DNA of 64,000 nt from Saccharofermentans sp. (GTDB lineage Bacteria > Bacillota > Clostridia > Saccharofermentanales > Saccharofermentanaceae), in NCBI GenBank assembly GCA_024691325.1, contig JAILNR010000038.1, positions 95,663-159,662 on the forward strand, written 5' to 3'. The stretch's first letter is position 1. Each line of letters opens with the position of its first letter. The position numbers were made by a program, and so were the translations under genes. The notes under the pieces are model-generated. The model was not told the origin of the DNA and did not search any database. It saw only the letters and a list, made by a program, of their open reading frames with translations. This document shows positions 1 to 7,652 of this stretch, piece after piece.

Positions 1-592
1 TCTCATCATTTTTCTGACTACGGAGTCAAATGTCTTTATACTCGGGGGAACGATCCTCTTCGTATTCTTCATTGCATACTTATAAAGATCTTCTTCGGTA
101 AGTCCGGCAACTTCCATCAAAGAATTGTCGATCATAGAGCTATAAATACCTGTCTCATCAGCTTTAACAACCCATCTGTAAACGATAGTAAGATTAAGGT
201 AGTCTCTGTGCGGATAGTCATACAGATAATCCGTACCATTTTCAGTATTTACTAATTCAGCAATCACATTCTTTTTAATCTTAGTAAAGTCGATATCCTG
301 AGACATGAACTGCCCTGTTTCTATGGATTTCTTCATAGTCGATGAGATCTCATAAAGAGATCTTGTTATATCCTCATCAACACAATAAGCCTCATAGATA
401 TCGTTGAAGTAGAATGTCGGCATTACCGATATCCCTTCTTCCTTCTCTCTCGGGCAAAAAGTAAAGCCGTCAAGACTCTTGCCTCTTTTGACAACAGGCA
501 TCATCTTCAGTTCATAACCCTGAAATTCAGCTCCCATTACCTCCGGGAACTTTGAACTGAATGTGTTCTTAAACTCTTCATACGTCAACATA
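1..592 (-). CDS. DUF5688-like protein, N-terminal part (runs off window)
   Basis: Open reading frame from an ATG at 592 that continues past the window edge, so only about 197 N-terminal residues are visible. A strong ribosome binding site (GGAGGAG) lies 6 nt upstream. The protein starts MLTYEEFKNTF and is soluble, acidic and without signal peptide or membrane segment. Its layout (short EF-rich start, a basic segment with VVKRGKSLDG, then FNDIYEAY) resembles the DUF5688 family often seen in gut Clostridia; the function of that family is unknown to me. It stands alone between a hairpin upstream and the window edge. The family call is from memory and moderate. Confidence 0.55.
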
Positions 593-621
593 TCTGTCTC
601 CTCCATGTTTTTTTTGCATAT

Positions 622-651
622 AAAAGCACCGCGGGGTTACCGCGGTGCTTT
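622..651 (-). terminator. Hairpin, likely terminator of the HAD gene pair
   Basis: Perfect 9-bp stem GCACCGCGG/CCGCGGTGC with a 5-nt loop, flanked by AAA/TTT. Read on the minus strand it is followed by TTTTA. It lies between the HAD genes and the DUF5688 gene, so it probably ends transcription from upstream. Confidence 0.6.
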
Positions 652-688
652 GTCCATGCTTTTGTGAGTATATCTTATATGCGATAAG

Positions 689-745
689 TTAAGACTTCAA
701 TACCAAATCTGTCTCATTTTTCAGTTCCATTAATGGTACACTCAT
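689..745 (-). CDS. Possible 18-residue micro-ORF
   Basis: A short frame MSVPLMELKNETDLVLKS followed by TAA lies in the 225-nt gap between the HAD gene and the DUF5688 gene. A purine-rich AGAGGA lies about 10 nt upstream of the ATG, and a second overlapping ATG sits 4 nt earlier in another frame. The rest of the gap holds only the hairpin at 622-651. It could be a small peptide, the stub of a decayed gene, or chance. No function can be assigned. Confidence 0.2.
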   Translation of the reverse strand: MSVPLMELKNETDLVLKS

Positions 746-817
746 CCATTCTTATCCTCTACAAACTCTTATATTACGGGCTATCATAAAAATGGCGAAA
801 AAATCCCACCCTTAAAC

Positions 818-1333
818 TCAATTCTCAAGTTTCCTCTGGAGGATCTGCTTTCTTCTGATCTTTTCAGCTCTTTCTATGATCTTCTCTTCCCAGTCGTCAT
901 CCTGTGCATCAAGCTGATATGCTTCAAAACCGTAAGTTCTTCCTGAAGAACAAATAACGGTCTCGTCATCTATATGGAGTGATATGCGGTATTTACTGGG
1001 AACTTTCTGAGGAAAAATAGTCTTGTTATTCTTCTGTACTTCCTTCAAATGTCTCTGAGCATTAACAACTCCGTTAAACTTAATACCGTAAAGCCTGAAC
1101 AACGTCCTTATGTACTTCTCTGTACGGTATGAAGATGTATAAACCCAGACATCAAATCCTAATTGCTGTAAACGGTTGATGAGATCAGGAGCGCCATAAC
1201 GCAAACGTTCCCTGAATATCTTATTCAGGGGAAACTTAAGCGGCGGTTCTGTTTTATGAGTCTTAGGGTTTACAAACAAGACCTCATCGAGGTCAAACGA
1301 AACCCTCATCCTCATTTCATCTCTAATACTCAT
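818..1333 (-). CDS. HAD-fold phosphatase-like protein
   Basis: 171 residues. HAD motif I is seen as FDLDEV (both aspartates present) near residue 14, motif II as VYTSSY, and a motif IV-like HIDDE near residue 118. The spacing suits a small cap-less HAD phosphatase, similar in style to FCP/NIF-type domains. The upstream gene at 1336-2196 contains a clearly related HAD module, and only 2 nt separate the two genes, so they are co-transcribed. The substrate is unknown. The start at 1333 has a weak ribosome binding site, so an internal ATG (before RMRVSFD) is possible. Confidence 0.6.
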   Translation of the reverse strand: MSIRDEMRMRVSFDLDEVLFVNPKTHKTEPPLKFPLNKIFRERLRYGAPDLINRLQQLGFDVWVYTSSYRTEKYIRTLFRLYGIKFNGVVNAQRHLKEVQKNNKTIFPQKVPSKYRISLHIDDETVICSSGRTYGFEAYQLDAQDDDWEEKIIERAEKIRRKQILQRKLEN

Positions 1334-1335
1334 TC

Positions 1336-2196
1336 TCAGTCTTTAATAGTCTCAATTATATCAATTACATTTGCAGACCATTTCTCATCTGGTCCATTGA
1401 TCTTGTAATCGATAAACTCCGGATCATCTCTATGTGTATGGATGACCATCTTATTATCTATATGGATGGTCTCCTTATACTTGTTTGCAATAAGCTTGCG
1501 CATGTTAATCGCAGCTTCGCTCTGCCTTTTCTCAAACTTCTTCTTACCTGTTATGATACCATCAACATTAACAGAATAGCGCCAAAATAACCGCTTGATA
1601 TCATCAATAGAGTAGTAATTCTCAGAATAAACCCAAATATCGTACCCGTGCTTGGTAAGATAATGGAAAAGTCCTGGTATACCTAATCTTATGCGCTGAA
1701 TCTTCTTACTCAATCCCGGAATGGGTTCAGTAAGAGGATCATCTGTGTTTCTGAATACGATCTCCTCAAGGTCGAGTGTGACTCTCTTATCGTGATTAGA
1801 ACGCTCGATCATCTTTCTGATATCAGACTCCTGAGCAACATTAACGATCTTAATCGGAACCGACTTGATAGTAAGCTTTAAAGCAGCAGCCCATCTGTGG
1901 TGTCCGTTAAGAAGAAGATATCCTTGAGGTCTAACCTTCTCTACGATCAACGGCTCATCAAAGATCGGCTGATCAAGCCTCTGGTTCTTTCTTATCTGAT
2001 CCATATACTCAGATATGATCTTATAACTTGGTCCTACAGTAGGAAAAGTAAACTCATCTTCAGCATTCGGATGAAGATTGGAAATAGCGGTCTTCTTTAC
2101 GAGAAAACGCTCCAATATTCCTGCTTTAACAGGAATATAAATACCCTTTTGCTTCTCAAGATCGTTTTGGATAAATTCATCAAACTCTGTTTTCAT
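1336..2196 (-). CDS. ParB-like domain fused to degenerate HAD domain
   Basis: 286 residues from the ATG at 2196, chosen because GAGGTGG lies 5 nt upstream; a GTG three codons earlier overlaps that site. Residues about 50-130 form a ParB/sulfiredoxin-like fold with the signature LNGHHRWAAALKL. Residues from about 135 form a HAD domain related to the downstream gene, with RVTLDLEE (second motif I aspartate changed to glutamate), VYSENY and HIDNK (motif IV acid lost). The nucleophile aspartate remains, so activity is uncertain. The ParB-like module may bind a nucleotide or nucleic acid, which is inference. The pair with the intact HAD protein looks like an unusual two-gene cassette. Confidence 0.6.
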   Translation of the reverse strand: MKTEFDEFIQNDLEKQKGIYIPVKAGILERFLVKKTAISNLHPNAEDEFTFPTVGPSYKIISEYMDQIRKNQRLDQPIFDEPLIVEKVRPQGYLLLNGHHRWAAALKLTIKSVPIKIVNVAQESDIRKMIERSNHDKRVTLDLEEIVFRNTDDPLTEPIPGLSKKIQRIRLGIPGLFHYLTKHGYDIWVYSENYYSIDDIKRLFWRYSVNVDGIITGKKKFEKRQSEAAINMRKLIANKYKETIHIDNKMVIHTHRDDPEFIDYKINGPDEKWSANVIDIIETIKD

Positions 2197-2214
2197 AAAT
2201 ACCACCTCGACTTG

Positions 2215-2220
2215 ATTATA
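2215..2220 (-). promoter_or_regulatory. Putative -10 box for the ParB-HAD/HAD pair
   Basis: A perfect TATAAT on the minus strand lies 18 nt upstream of the ATG at 2196. No good -35 hexamer is visible at the usual distance, so the promoter is tentative. Confidence 0.35.
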
Positions 2221-2266
2221 ACAAAACGGATGTGGCCAAATGTAAAGGAATTAAGTGATTTCTGTG

Positions 2267-2914
2267 TTAAGAACGGACGAGCAATACACCGAGATTACCG
2301 CTTTTTATCTTAACCGAGAAAGAGTCTGCGCCCTCAACAAGTTTATTGCTTATGGAAAGTGTGGATCCCGGCACAAGATCCTTATTATCAAGTTTATAGT
2401 AAAGCCCCTCACTGGTAACACCTGTTACATTAGTAAACGGTATAAGTGATATCACCAGGTCATCATCATTCAATACTCCCGAGAATTCGATCTCGTCAGG
2501 TCCTGAAAGTGGAATAAAATCGTTAATTCCATCGGTAACCGTAATGCTTCTTCCTTCTTCGTGAAGCTTAACCGCCAGCATAAGATTAGCAAGATTGTGA
2601 TCAGGCCGTCCTGCCATGGAACACACCCAGATTATCTCATCATCTTCGGGTACAGACCTTAAACACAGTTCAGAGTCACTCATATCCTTCTCAACAGGAT
2701 AGACTTCAAACTCAACACCGCGGTTTCTAAGAAAATCGGCTATATCCGCATTAAGCGAATCCATGTCTCCCGTAACCTTTTGAGGCACTATTCCACATGA
2801 AACCGCAACAGCAGCACCGGAATCAGCCGCGATTACATTATCACAGGAGGATACAACCGCATTTACGGTATCCTTATCAATACCGGGGCCGCCTGCAATA
2901 ACAGCCGTCCTCAT
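2267..2914 (-). CDS. thiN: Thiamine pyrophosphokinase
   Basis: 215 residues. The enzyme transfers pyrophosphate from ATP to thiamine to give thiamine pyrophosphate in the cytoplasm. Family motifs are visible: AGGPG near the N-terminus, AADSGA, GDMDS, EKDMSDSE (acidic metal/ATP site), and AGRPDH, followed by the C-terminal beta-sandwich thiamine-binding half ending LLVRS. It is last in the rsgA-rpe-thiN string, starting 4 nt from rpe, an order common in Clostridia. Length is normal. Confidence 0.92.
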   Translation of the reverse strand: MRTAVIAGGPGIDKDTVNAVVSSCDNVIAADSGAAVAVSCGIVPQKVTGDMDSLNADIADFLRNRGVEFEVYPVEKDMSDSELCLRSVPEDDEIIWVCSMAGRPDHNLANLMLAVKLHEEGRSITVTDGINDFIPLSGPDEIEFSGVLNDDDLVISLIPFTNVTGVTSEGLYYKLDNKDLVPGSTLSISNKLVEGADSFSVKIKSGNLGVLLVRS

Positions 2915-2917
2915 TAA

Positions 2918-3583
2918 TCACTCTCCCAACAGCTCGAAAAGCTCGCGTGCGGCAGCACCCGGGTCTTCCTTGCCAAATACGGCACTTCCGGCTACAAGCA
3001 GCTTGGCACCTGCATCAGCGGCTTCCTTAACTGTCTTAACATTGATTCCGCCGTCAACAGATAAGATTGCCCCGGAACCATTCTCGTCAAGTTTCTTGCG
3101 GTAGGAAGCGATCCTTGCTGTCGATTCAGGTATATAACTTTGTCCGCCAAAACCGGGACGCACCGACATTACGAGAATAAGATCTGCTGCGCCCTTCTCG
3201 AGGAACGGATAAAGCTTTTCCTCAGGTGTATCAGGATGAATCGAGATTCCGGCCTTTTTACCAAGACTTCTGATCTTCTCTATTAATTCAAAAGGCTTAT
3301 CAGTGCACTCGACATGGAAAGTAATATAATCGGAACCGCACTCGGCAAACGGTTCAATAAACTCTTCAGGATTAGTGATCATCAAATGAGTATCAAAGAT
3401 CAGATCACTATGCTTTCTTATAGATTTGATTACCGGAACACCTATAGTAAGATTCGGTACATAATGACCGTCCATAACATCAAGATGCAGGAACTTGCAG
3501 CAAGAAGATATGCTGTCAACATCTCTCATAACATATCCGAAGTCAGCCGATAACAAAGACGGTGAAAGCTCGTATTCTCTCAT
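2918..3583 (-). CDS. rpe: Ribulose-phosphate 3-epimerase
   Basis: 221 residues, a TIM-barrel enzyme interconverting ribulose-5-phosphate and xylulose-5-phosphate in the pentose phosphate pathway. Signature elements are present: SLLSADFG at the start, LHLDVMDGHYVPN (metal-binding histidine and catalytic aspartate), FDTHLMI, MSVRPGFGGQ, and VDGGIN (second catalytic aspartate) near the end. The start overlaps the end of rsgA by 4 nt, suggesting translational coupling, and thiN follows at once. Length is normal. Confidence 0.95.
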   Translation of the reverse strand: MREYELSPSLLSADFGYVMRDVDSISSCCKFLHLDVMDGHYVPNLTIGVPVIKSIRKHSDLIFDTHLMITNPEEFIEPFAECGSDYITFHVECTDKPFELIEKIRSLGKKAGISIHPDTPEEKLYPFLEKGAADLILVMSVRPGFGGQSYIPESTARIASYRKKLDENGSGAILSVDGGINVKTVKEAADAGAKLLVAGSAVFGKEDPGAAARELFELLGE

Positions 3584-4482
3584 TTGTATCCTCCAGCAGA
3601 ATTAGGTCTTTTACTGTATAAGTATTCATAGAATTCCTTGTATCTTGAGTATCTTCCCTCATCAATTCCGTTTCCGATAAGATCGCGTACTGCACAGTCA
3701 CGTTCAGCAATATGTCTGCAGTCAGCGAACCTGCAGCCTGAGGAAGCTTCAACTATCTCAGGGAAACCACCCGATACATCTGTATATAATACACCAACAT
3801 CAAACAGATCGAGAGATGTAAATCCGGGAGTATCAGTTATGAAACCGTTTTTATACTCGAATAATTCGGCATGTCTTGTTGTATGTTTTCCCCTCTTAAG
3901 CCTGTCAGATATGTCACCTACTATCATAGTGGATTCGCCAAGAAGCTTGTTACAAAACGTACTCTTACCCACTCCTGAAGGTCCTGCAAGGCCGTTAAGT
4001 CCGTCTTCAAGATACTTAAGTATCTCATCAGGTATCTTTTCATCCTTATTTATCATAAAGCACGGGAAACCCGCGTTCTTATAGACAGAAACCAAACCAT
4101 CGCAGGTATCCGGGTCCTTATCGCTTTTCGAGAAGATGACTACAGGTGTTATGTGTAAAACGCCGCAAATAATAAGCATCTTATCAAGAAGCTTAAGGTC
4201 AGGAACGGGATCCGTACACGAGAAGATGAGGAAGAGCTTATCAAGATTTGCAAGCGGAGGTCTGATAAGACTGTTCTTCCTGGGCAATATCTTTTCCAAT
4301 ACAAAAGGGATGTCGGGATCACCCGACTCCCCTGTAAGCACTTTATCTCCGACAAGAGGTGATATCTTCTTGAGTCGTATATTGCCTCTTATCTGGCAAA
4401 GTCTGATACTTCCGTCGTCACATCTGACCGTATAGGTGCCGCCGACACCTTTGGTAATGATTCCCTGTTCCTGATTAGACAT
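3580..4482 (-). CDS. rsgA: Ribosome small subunit-dependent GTPase A
   Basis: 300 residues. RsgA is a circularly permuted GTPase that assists late 30S assembly. An N-terminal OB-fold (residues about 5-70) precedes the GTPase domain with G4-like SKSD, the P-loop GPSGVGKSTFCNKL, the RHTTRH-type switch (GKHTTRHAELF) and DTPGF. A C-terminal zinc site is visible as C-RFADCRH...DCAVR. It sits 5 nt downstream of the PASTA kinase gene and overlaps rpe; the prkC-rsgA-rpe-thiN order is typical of Bacillota. Confidence 0.95.
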   Translation of the reverse strand: MSNQEQGIITKGVGGTYTVRCDDGSIRLCQIRGNIRLKKISPLVGDKVLTGESGDPDIPFVLEKILPRKNSLIRPPLANLDKLFLIFSCTDPVPDLKLLDKMLIICGVLHITPVVIFSKSDKDPDTCDGLVSVYKNAGFPCFMINKDEKIPDEILKYLEDGLNGLAGPSGVGKSTFCNKLLGESTMIVGDISDRLKRGKHTTRHAELFEYKNGFITDTPGFTSLDLFDVGVLYTDVSGGFPEIVEASSGCRFADCRHIAERDCAVRDLIGNGIDEGRYSRYKEFYEYLYSKRPNSAGGYK

Positions 4483-4487
4483 GAATA

Positions 4488-6527
4488 TCAGAACTGAGGC
4501 TGACCTTCCGGAGGCGAAGGCGGCTGATCGATAGGTTCAAATACCGCAGTATAGTTGATCGTCGTAGGCGTGAGAGGATCTCCGTCAGGATCATATACAA
4601 CAAATTGATAAGTATTAGACTCTGTTACCACATTGTTGTAAGGATCAAGCCATCTTGCGAATCTGTATCCTTCTGCAGGTGTAGCTGTCAAAGTAACGGA
4701 TGTATTAACATCATAAGCTCCGCCGCCCTCTGCAGTACCCTGACCGCTTACACTCGTTGTTACATTAACCTGGGAAGGTGTAGGAGTCGGAGTTCCACCT
4801 CTCTGTACGTCTTCCATTGTACCGATATAAAGAGTGATCGATGATCTTCTCGGAAGAGTAATACCCGCAACAGGATCAGTAAGGATTATGTACTGCTGGT
4901 TCTCAGGAAGTACAAGAACATCCGTTGAACCTTCAATGTGAGCGATATTGATCTCCTCTTCACCGAGCATCTCTCTTGCCTCTTCAAGAGTAAGACCGTG
5001 CAGATCAGGAACTGTCGAACTCGAAGGTGCCTTCGCATAAACAATTACGATAGGTGAACCGACTTCAATGATAGAACCGGCAGCAGGTTCAGTTCTGATG
5101 ACCTGACCGGGCTCGAAGTCGGAGTTCGTCTCCTCAAGCACACTAACCTGGAGTCCCAAAGATACAAGCATCGAGTATGCTTCATGATACTCAAGACCTG
5201 CATAACTCGTAAGTGTTATCGTCTCAGCCTCGTTTGCAACTGTAAGAACGATCTTATGAATATCAGAACCGGATGCAATAACAACACCCTCACCGATGCT
5301 TTGCTCAATGATAGTGCCGGGAGCGTAGTCAGATGATACCTGAGGCGATATCTCATATGCGATCCTGTTTGCATCAAGCTCTACTACAACTTCATCGATA
5401 TTCCTGCCTACATAATTGCCGACCGTGTAATCATGCTTCTCTTCGATGTGAGTAGCAGCCGTAATCGAATTAACGATAAGAATGGAAACACCAACAAGCA
5501 CGCCGACAATAAGAAGAACTACAAATATAAGAAGGATATTATCCCTTAATCGCGACAATCTTCTGGCTTCAGCGGACTTCTCAAGATCGCTTATCTTGTC
5601 ATAACTGGGATCCTGTCTGAAGGATACATTGCCGGGAGCCTGAACTCTCTCGACTTCATCTCCGCTGTTGATAACACCATATACGCCGTTTGGATCGAGC
5701 ATCAAAGCATCAAGCTCAGTAACCATCTGACGCATGGTGACATATCTCTTATCAGGATTCTTCTGCATGCACTTAACAATGATTGCATCAAGACCTTGAG
5801 GAATGTCAGGAGCATACAAAGAAGCAAGCGGAGGTCTGTCCTGCAAGTGCTTAACAGCAATTGCAACGTTAGAATCTCCGTCAAAGGGTACTCTTCCCGT
5901 TACCATCTCGAAAAGCATTACACCAACCGAGTAGATATCGGAAGAAGGTCCTACATTACCACCTCTTGCCTGCTCCGGTGAGAAGTAGTGAACTGAACCC
6001 AAAGCTCCGCCGGAAGCCATTGTAATGGTGTTGCCCGTGGCAGCTCTTGCTATACCGAAGTCAGTGATCTTAGCGATCCTGTCTCTTGAAATCAGAATAT
6101 TCTGAGGCTTTATATCACGATGAACTATACCGTTACGGTGTGCGTATTCCAAAGCCATACCAACCTGAATAACGATAGGAACGGCAACCTTCCAGTCAAG
6201 ATGTCCGTTCTGGTTGATAAGGTCCTTAACCGTTATACCGTCAACATACTCCTGAACGATATATCTGTAATTGCCTTCACGTCCTACGCCGAAGACTTTA
6301 ACGATATTCGAGTGATTAAGAGAGGAAACCGCCTTAGCCTCTGTATCAAATCTTCTGATGAACTCCTCATCCGAAGAAAATTCAGGCTTTAATACTTTAA
6401 TAGCAACCTTAACACCTGTTCCCATATCTGAAGCAAGATATACATTAGCCATACCGCCGCGGCCGATAAGCTTGATTATCTTATACTTGCCGGCAAATAT
6501 CATGCCTTCAGGGCCTTGTGTGCTCAT
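4488..6527 (-). CDS. prkC: PASTA-domain Ser/Thr protein kinase with extra C-terminal repeat domain
   Basis: 679 residues, a membrane kinase of the PrkC/IreK type that senses cell-wall fragments. The cytoplasmic kinase domain (about 14-275) has ATP-site lysine 44 (VAIKVLK), HRDIKPQN with catalytic D138, and DFG at 156-158. A membrane helix spans about 330-353, then three PASTA repeats (about 366-573). After a TPTPTP linker comes a domain of about 75 residues (SGQGTAEGGG...GYRFARW...NYTAVFEP) typical of divergent InlB B-repeats, and a proline-rich tail. That last domain is unusual for this family. It has its own promoter after rlmN. The PP2C phosphatase gene usually found just upstream is absent. 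Confidence 0.93.
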   Translation of the reverse strand: MSTQGPEGMIFAGKYKIIKLIGRGGMANVYLASDMGTGVKVAIKVLKPEFSSDEEFIRRFDTEAKAVSSLNHSNIVKVFGVGREGNYRYIVQEYVDGITVKDLINQNGHLDWKVAVPIVIQVGMALEYAHRNGIVHRDIKPQNILISRDRIAKITDFGIARAATGNTITMASGGALGSVHYFSPEQARGGNVGPSSDIYSVGVMLFEMVTGRVPFDGDSNVAIAVKHLQDRPPLASLYAPDIPQGLDAIIVKCMQKNPDKRYVTMRQMVTELDALMLDPNGVYGVINSGDEVERVQAPGNVSFRQDPSYDKISDLEKSAEARRLSRLRDNILLIFVVLLIVGVLVGVSILIVNSITAATHIEEKHDYTVGNYVGRNIDEVVVELDANRIAYEISPQVSSDYAPGTIIEQSIGEGVVIASGSDIHKIVLTVANEAETITLTSYAGLEYHEAYSMLVSLGLQVSVLEETNSDFEPGQVIRTEPAAGSIIEVGSPIVIVYAKAPSSSTVPDLHGLTLEEAREMLGEEEINIAHIEGSTDVLVLPENQQYIILTDPVAGITLPRRSSITLYIGTMEDVQRGGTPTPTPSQVNVTTSVSGQGTAEGGGAYDVNTSVTLTATPAEGYRFARWLDPYNNVVTESNTYQFVVYDPDGDPLTPTTINYTAVFEPIDQPPSPPEGQPQF

Positions 6528-6564
6528 TAAGTACTACTCCTCACGATATTTTTTAATATTATAT

Positions 6565-6591
6565 ATTATACAGACGGATACTTACTTACAA
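6565..6591 (-). promoter_or_regulatory. Putative internal promoter for prkC
   Basis: On the minus strand TTGTAA (6586-6591) and TATAAT (6565-6570) are separated by 15 nt in the 78-nt gap between rlmN and prkC. The spacer is short but the -10 box is perfect. This gap is the largest inside the ispG-to-thiN run. Confidence 0.45.
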
Positions 6592-6605
6592 GTTGATTAC
6601 ACTTA

Positions 6606-7652
6606 TCAGCTCCGCTGTTCTTCAATACCTCTTCTTAACTGACCGCAGGCAGCCATTATATCGCTTCCCATCTCACGTCTCAATGTGGCATTTATACCCT
6701 TTTCATCAAGGTATTGCCTGAATTTTGCTACTCTCCCGGGAGCTGATCTCTTATAAGGACTTCCCGGAAATTCGTTAGCTGCTATGAGATTAACATGGCA
6801 GTTTAAGCCCTTAAGAAGCCTGGAAAGCTCTTCGGCACAAGCAAAAGTATCGTTGATCTGATCAAAAAGCGAGTATTCAAAAGTAATCCTGCGTCCTGTC
6901 TTGTCTACATAATCCCGGCAGGCCTTCATAAGATCTCCAAGACCGTATCTTGATGCAACAGGCATCAGTTCTCTTCTTAATTCATCATTAGGTGCGTGTA
7001 AAGAGATAGCCAGATTGACCTGAAGCTTCTGGCTTGTGAACTTCTCGATATACGGTATAAGACCGCATGTTGATACTGTGATGTGTCTTGCACCGAGATT
7101 AACACCGTCAGGGTCGTTCATGATATTAATGAACTTAATAAGATTGTCGTAGTTATCAAAAGGCTCGCCGATTCCCATTACAACAACCGTTCTTATCTTC
7201 TCATTGATGTATTGCTGGGACAAAAGCACCTGGGCAGCCATCTCACCTGCTGTAAGGGATCTTCCGAATCCGGCTTTTGCCGATGCACAGAAAGCGCATC
7301 CCATCTTGCAGCCGGCCTGTGACGAGATACAAACAGAAAGACCTGTCTTATATCTCATAATTACGGTCTCGATGATATTGCCGTCATGAAGCAGATATAC
7401 AAGTTTTCTCGTATCATCTATAGACGACTTAAACTCCTCGATAACACGCATCCCCGAGAAAATAAAATCCTGTTCAAGTTTGTTCCTCATATCATTAGGA
7501 ATATTAGTCATCAGGGAAGTATCTGTAACTCCTGAACTTAGCCATTTACGAATCTGCTTCGCACGGAACTTAGGATATCCGTTATCAAGACACCACTTAA
7601 GAATCTCTTCATCAGTCAGATCAAGACAGTACTTCTTTGTTAACCCGCTCAT
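6606..7652 (-). CDS. rlmN: Dual-specificity rRNA/tRNA adenine C2-methyltransferase (RlmN)
   Basis: 348 residues, a radical SAM enzyme that methylates A2503 of 23S rRNA and A37 of some tRNAs. The iron-sulfur motif CxxxCxxC is seen as CKMGCAFC near residue 118, preceded by CISSQAG. Other family landmarks are GIGEPFDN, STCGLIP, AISLHAPND and, near the C-terminus, the methyl-carrying cysteine region MAACGQL. The start overlaps rsmB by 4 nt, consistent with coupling. Length is normal. Confidence 0.95.
   Translation of the reverse strand: MSGLTKKYCLDLTDEEILKWCLDNGYPKFRAKQIRKWLSSGVTDTSLMTNIPNDMRNKLEQDFIFSGMRVIEEFKSSIDDTRKLVYLLHDGNIIETVIMRYKTGLSVCISSQAGCKMGCAFCASAKAGFGRSLTAGEMAAQVLLSQQYINEKIRTVVVMGIGEPFDNYDNLIKFINIMNDPDGVNLGARHITVSTCGLIPYIEKFTSQKLQVNLAISLHAPNDELRRELMPVASRYGLGDLMKACRDYVDKTGRRITFEYSLFDQINDTFACAEELSRLLKGLNCHVNLIAANEFPGSPYKRSAPGRVAKFRQYLDEKGINATLRREMGSDIMAACGQLRRGIEEQRS

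Noticed and set aside
1897..2449. Two overlapping plus-strand frames in and beside the ParB-HAD and thiN genes
   Set aside because: They overlap well-supported minus-strand genes and lack family features or good ribosome binding sites.
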